The position numbers and the translations under genes were made by a program. From contig NZ_JSVU01000006.1 of the NCBI RefSeq assembly GCF_000952855.1, positions 121,788-185,787 of the forward strand: a DNA stretch of 64,000 nt, read 5' to 3'. The notes below the pieces were generated by a model. That model saw only the letters and a list, made by a program, of their open reading frames with translations. It did no database searches and was not told the origin of the DNA. The DNA is from Aequorivita vladivostokensis (GTDB lineage: Bacteria; Bacteroidota; Bacteroidia; Flavobacteriales; Flavobacteriaceae). Shown here piece after piece: positions 61,337 to 64,000 of the stretch (positions are counted from its first letter, which is position 1; each line of letters begins with the position of its first letter).

Positions 61337-62242
61337 TTAAAAAGCAAATACTTTTCCGTCCTCTGCCAATTCCACATTATCAAATACCTCCTGCGCCTCT
61401 CTTCGGAAAAGCTCCAAATTGCCGTAACGTCCGGAATAATGCCCAAGGATTAAAGTGCCAACCTTTGCCTTTCGCGCAATTACGCCCGCTTCCTTTGCGG
61501 TGCTGTGCTTGGTTTTTTCGCAGAGATGGTGGTGTTCTTCCAAAAAGGTGGATTCGTGGTACAGAACCGTCGCGTTTTCAATTTGTGGCACTATTTCAGG
61601 ATAATAGGCCGTATCGCTGCAATAGGCGTAACTTTTTGGCGGTGGTGGGTCAAAAGTTATTTCTTTATTGGGAATGAGCTTTCCATCCCTATTCTCAACA
61701 TCAAAGCCCTGTTTTATTTTGTTGTAATAACTTAAATCGATATTGAGCTTTCGGGCTTTTTCTATATCTAATTTTCGGTCATCAAGTTTTTCTTTGAAAA
61801 GAAATCCGTTGGTATAAACCCTGTGGTCCAATGGGATGGTTTCCACAGAAACTTTATCATCCTCAAAAATGAGCTGTGGCGTTGTTTCTTCCAATTCGTG
61901 AAAATACAGCGAATAGTTTGTGTAGGCTTTCCCCAGTTTAAGCAGCAGTAATATTGCCTGCTTTATGCCCTTCGGCCCGTAAATGTGCAGCTCTGCCTCC
62001 CTTCCCAAAAGCAGAAAAGTGGAAATAAGTCCCACCAAACCATAAAAATGGTCGCCGTGCAAATGTGAAATAAAAATATGCCGAATCCGCGAGAATTTCA
62101 CCCTGTATTTCCGAAGCTGCATTTGGGTGCCCTCGCCGCAATCAATCAAAAACAAATGCCCCTTTATCTCCAACACCTGCGCCGTTGGGTGCGCGGAGGC
62201 TGTGGGCGTGGCAGAATGGCATCCGAGGATTGTTAGTTTCAT
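61337..62242 (-). CDS. rnz: Ribonuclease Z
   Basis: 301 residues, metallo-beta-lactamase fold. HLHGDH (60-65), SDTAY, HEST and HYSGRYG supply the zinc ligands. It cuts pre-tRNA 3' trailers. It follows the STAS-like gene and pyrB on the same strand, a usual flavobacterial order, with a 101-base space that carries an inverted repeat. Confidence 0.95.
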   Translation of the reverse strand: MKLTILGCHSATPTASAHPTAQVLEIKGHLFLIDCGEGTQMQLRKYRVKFSRIRHIFISHLHGDHFYGLVGLISTFLLLGREAELHIYGPKGIKQAILLLLKLGKAYTNYSLYFHELEETTPQLIFEDDKVSVETIPLDHRVYTNGFLFKEKLDDRKLDIEKARKLNIDLSYYNKIKQGFDVENRDGKLIPNKEITFDPPPPKSYAYCSDTAYYPEIVPQIENATVLYHESTFLEEHHHLCEKTKHSTAKEAGVIARKAKVGTLILGHYSGRYGNLELFRREAQEVFDNVELAEDGKVFAF

Positions 62243-62252
62243 TTTAAGTATT

Positions 62253-62335
62253 CAGTCGCAGTTGCAGTTTGCAGTCGCGACTTTTAGTCTCAGTTTGCGG
62301 TAAACGTAACAACTGTGACTGTTTACTGCGACTGC
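62253..62335. repeat. Inverted repeat with imperfect 6-7 base units
   Basis: CAGTCGCAGT (62253-62262) is the exact complement of ACTGCGACTG (62325-62334), and GCAGTCGC (62271-62278) of GCGACTGC (62328-62335). The left arm is made of CAGTCG/CAGTTG/CAGTTTG units. It fills the gap between the STAS-like gene and rnz. Confidence 0.6.
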
Positions 62336-62343
62336 TAACTTTT

Positions 62344-62679
62344 TTAAAATCCCAGATCTCTTTCAATTTCTTCCATTTCAATAATATCGCCCGCTTCCTG
62401 TAGGGTTGGTACCACTATCATTTCAAAAGGAACGTCGTCAAAATCGATAGCGTCGTTCACAATTACAAAGGATTGCTTGGTTTTGCGGTGAAGGTTGGAT
62501 GTTTTAAGAAACTGCAATAATTGCGGAAGTTCCAAATCTTCGTATTTCAAAAGATTCAAAACTACATTTTGCCCTTTGTATTTGGAAGGCACTTGGCTCT
62601 CAATAAACGAGGCAAAGTCAATAATATCGTCCTTTTCATCTTCAAGGACCACGAAATTAGGGTGATTCTCAATCTTCAT
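62344..62679 (-). CDS. STAS-like protein next to rnz
   Basis: 111 residues, soluble. Beta-alpha layout with NFVVLEDEKDDIIDFASFI, QNVVLNLLKYEDLELPQLLQFL and a C-terminal TLQEAGDIIEMEEIERDLGF, similar to STAS anti-sigma antagonists. Many databases name it 'ribonuclease Z' because of its neighbour; that is a carry-over. It forms a unit with pyrB and rnz. Confidence 0.75.
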   Translation of the reverse strand: MKIENHPNFVVLEDEKDDIIDFASFIESQVPSKYKGQNVVLNLLKYEDLELPQLLQFLKTSNLHRKTKQSFVIVNDAIDFDDVPFEMIVVPTLQEAGDIIEMEEIERDLGF

Positions 62680-62708
62680 AATATTGCCCGCGCAGGCGAG
62701 TATCTCTT

Positions 62709-63650
62709 TTAATTAATGTTTTCAGGATGTTTTATTTTTGAAGCCAATAAATAGATTACCGCCATACGTATGGCAACGCCGTTCTGTACTTGTTCCAAAA
62801 TTATGGATTGTTTGCTGTCCGCCACATCGCTGGTAATTTCCACGCCGCGGTTTATCGGGCCAGGGTGCATCACAACAATTTCTTTGTTTAGTGAATCGAG
62901 CAGTTGTTTGTTTAATCCGAATTGCTGCGTATATTCCCTCGTAGTTGGGAAATAGCTGATGTCCATCCGCTCGTTCTGCACGCGCAGCATATTTGCCACA
63001 TCGCACCATTCCAACGCGTTGCGAAGGTTCGTTTCAACACCAACGTCAAGTTTTTCCATATATTTAGGAATAAGCGTTTTAGGGCCACATACCTTAACGG
63101 TCGCTCCAAGTTTTTGTAGAGCGAAAATATTCGACAACGCAACCCGTGAATGAAGAATATCTCCTACAATTACAACCTTTTTTCCAGCCACATCGCCCAG
63201 CTTTTCACGAATGGAATAGCTGTCCAACAATGCTTGGGTGGGATGTTCGTGGGCACCGTCGCCAGCGTTGATAATACTTGCGTTTACATGCTTTGAAAGA
63301 AATACGCCCGCGCCCGGATTGGGGTGGCGCATCACCACCATATCCACTTTCATTGAAAGGATGTTGTTTACGGTATCAATTAGCGTTTCACCTTTGGTAA
63401 CGGAGGAACTCGAAGAAGCGAAGTTTATAACGTCTGCGGAAAGCCTTTTCTCTGCAAGTTCAAAGGAAAGTTTGGTACGCGTACTGTTTTCAAAAAAGAG
63501 ATTGGCAATGGTAATGTCGCGAAGCGAGGGAACTTTTTTGATGGGCCGATTGATTACTTCCTTAAAATGGTCTGCCGTTTCGAAGATGAGTTGGATATCG
63601 GCTTCGGTGATGTATTTTATTCCCAGTAAGTGGTTTACACTTAGTTCCAT
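62709..63650 (-). CDS. pyrB: Aspartate carbamoyltransferase catalytic subunit
   Basis: 313 residues. Carbamoyl-phosphate site STRTK (56-60), HPTQ (136-139), and MHPGPINRGVEI near the end. It makes carbamoyl-aspartate in pyrimidine synthesis. PyrI is not nearby. In flavobacteria pyrR commonly lies directly upstream of pyrB. Here a heptamer array and an IS3 element take that place, so the native promoter or pyrR may be displaced. Confidence 0.97.
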   Translation of the reverse strand: MELSVNHLLGIKYITEADIQLIFETADHFKEVINRPIKKVPSLRDITIANLFFENSTRTKLSFELAEKRLSADVINFASSSSSVTKGETLIDTVNNILSMKVDMVVMRHPNPGAGVFLSKHVNASIINAGDGAHEHPTQALLDSYSIREKLGDVAGKKVVIVGDILHSRVALSNIFALQKLGATVKVCGPKTLIPKYMEKLDVGVETNLRNALEWCDVANMLRVQNERMDISYFPTTREYTQQFGLNKQLLDSLNKEIVVMHPGPINRGVEITSDVADSKQSIILEQVQNGVAIRMAVIYLLASKIKHPENIN

Positions 63651-63655
63651 TTTTT

Positions 63656-63697
63656 GGTTTCAGGTTTCAAGTTGCAGGTTTCAGGTTTCAGGTTTCT
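63656..63697 (-). repeat. Heptamer array of six GGTTTCA-type units before pyrB
   Basis: Six units of seven bases on the plus strand: GGTTTCA twice, AGTTGCA, GGTTTCA twice, GGTTTCT. It begins six bases upstream of the pyrB ATG on the minus strand, so it covers the ribosome-binding region. The IS3 end starts about four bases later. Confidence 0.8.
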
Positions 63698-63701
63698 GAA
63701 A

Positions 63702-64000
63702 TGTAGAGTACTAAATAAGGTTGACCTTTTTTGAAGTTGGTTATTTAATTTAAAGTTACTAATTCTTTTTTCATTTTTATTTCCTTTTCAAATTGTACGG
63801 GAGTTTTATGGTTGATTGAACTATGGGGTTTTTCATGGTTGTACATATATACTGCTTTATTTAAACTTCTTACTAATCCTTCAAAACCTATGGGGTTATA
63901 TCCTTTCAGATAGTTGTTCTTTATAGTGCCATTGATCCGCTCCGCATGGGGATTCTCATAGACGTTCACACACATACTGTTCCTTAATCGCCCCTCTGTA
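63702..64000 (-). mobile_element. IS3-family insertion sequence, 3' part (runs off the right edge)
   Basis: A conserved end TGTAGAGTACTAAATAAGGTTGACC begins at 63702 or 63703. The minus-strand CDS of the OrfB transposase, 63745 onward, has no start in the window. Its visible part has the last catalytic Glu in NPHAERINGTIKNNYL and the C-terminal YMYNHEKPHSSINHKTPVQFE, the IS3/IS150 rve type. The target duplication cannot be seen. It lies just upstream of pyrB. Confidence 0.9.
63745..64000 (-). CDS. IS3-family transposase OrfB (partial, C-terminal)
   Basis: A continuous minus-strand frame of 85 codons with stop at 63745. It is the DDE integrase core's end, with the catalytic Glu of NPHAERING. 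The rest lies beyond 64000. An internal ATG at 63975 is not a real start, because homology continues upstream of it. Confidence 0.88.
   Translation of the reverse strand, partial: TEGRLRNSMCVNVYENPHAERINGTIKNNYLKGYNPIGFEGLVRSLNKAVYMYNHEKPHSSINHKTPVQFEKEIKMKKELVTLN

Noticed and set aside
62344..62679. Second ribonuclease Z
   Set aside because: No HxHxDH or metallo-beta-lactamase motifs; the label is a database carry-over from the neighbouring rnz.
1..64000. CRISPR array, prophage, tRNA genes or a defence island
   Set aside because: No spaced repeats with constant spacers, no cas, phage or restriction genes and no tRNA-like cloverleaf were seen.

Overview
The window is about 64 kb of chromosome from a member of the Flavobacteriaceae (Bacteroidota). 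Four things support this: a 288-residue RpoD-type sigma factor of the short Bacteroidota form; several start sites preceded by the Bacteroidota -7 element TAnnTTTG with hardly any Shine-Dalgarno sequence; a TamB/lipoprotein-TamL pair; and many families restricted to flavobacteria (DUF3822, DUF4126, DUF4256, flavobacterial STAS-like proteins). Genus cannot be assigned from the sequence alone. Coding density is high. Apart from the RNase P RNA interval, no gene-free stretch exceeds 300 bases.

Layout. 1-9 kb: end of a stress/coiled-coil protein, a cold-shock protein, msrA, and the large outer-membrane assembly pair tamB-tamL. 9-16 kb: pirin, a Crp/Fnr regulator divergent from a lone exbD, DUF4256, an MFS exporter, a DedA/VTT membrane protein, a tandem family of tiny 28-residue peptide genes behind a dyad operator-like sequence, DUF1456, and a universal stress protein. 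16-21 kb: an FMN-dependent GltB-like protein and a pyruvate-oxidase-type enzyme, then rpoD. 21-32 kb: an ion-transport and envelope region with an SLC13/RCK permease, three different MscS-type channels, an HU-like protein preceded by phased repeats, an OmpA lipoprotein, two SDR enzymes and a VanX-type dipeptidase. 31-43 kb: a nonsense-interrupted EEP-family gene, DUF72, a large Asp-box (sortilin/BNR) exoprotein, an aldehyde dehydrogenase, and the cluster gcvT-glsA-RmlD-like-pterin dehydratase, then a YebC protein. 43-53 kb: a lysophospholipid acyltransferase, a KdsB-KdnB fusion for lipopolysaccharide sugar activation and oxidation, a RecD-like helicase, DUF3822-rsmD, rnpB, dnaX and miaE. 53-64 kb: a ClC channel, two more nonsense-interrupted genes, the polyphosphate operon sixA-ppk1-ppx, pdxH, rnz, a STAS-like gene and pyrB. 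An IS3-family element runs off the right edge and has inserted just upstream of pyrB.

Most of the content is housekeeping or envelope metabolism. The most unusual signals are small or non-coding. They are: (i) paralogous 28-codon ORFs at 14.4-14.6 kb that differ mostly by synonymous changes at their conserved residues; (ii) a set of seven-base tandem arrays, each with a different sequence, lying next to start codons in the sixA-pdxH-rnz-pyrB segment and before miaE; (iii) four 21-22 bp phased repeats before the HU-like gene; (iv) mobile palindromes inside dnaX and inside a helix of RNase P RNA; (v) three conserved genes each broken by one in-frame stop; and (vi) a bifunctional KdsB-KdnB fusion pointing to 8-amino-Kdo chemistry.
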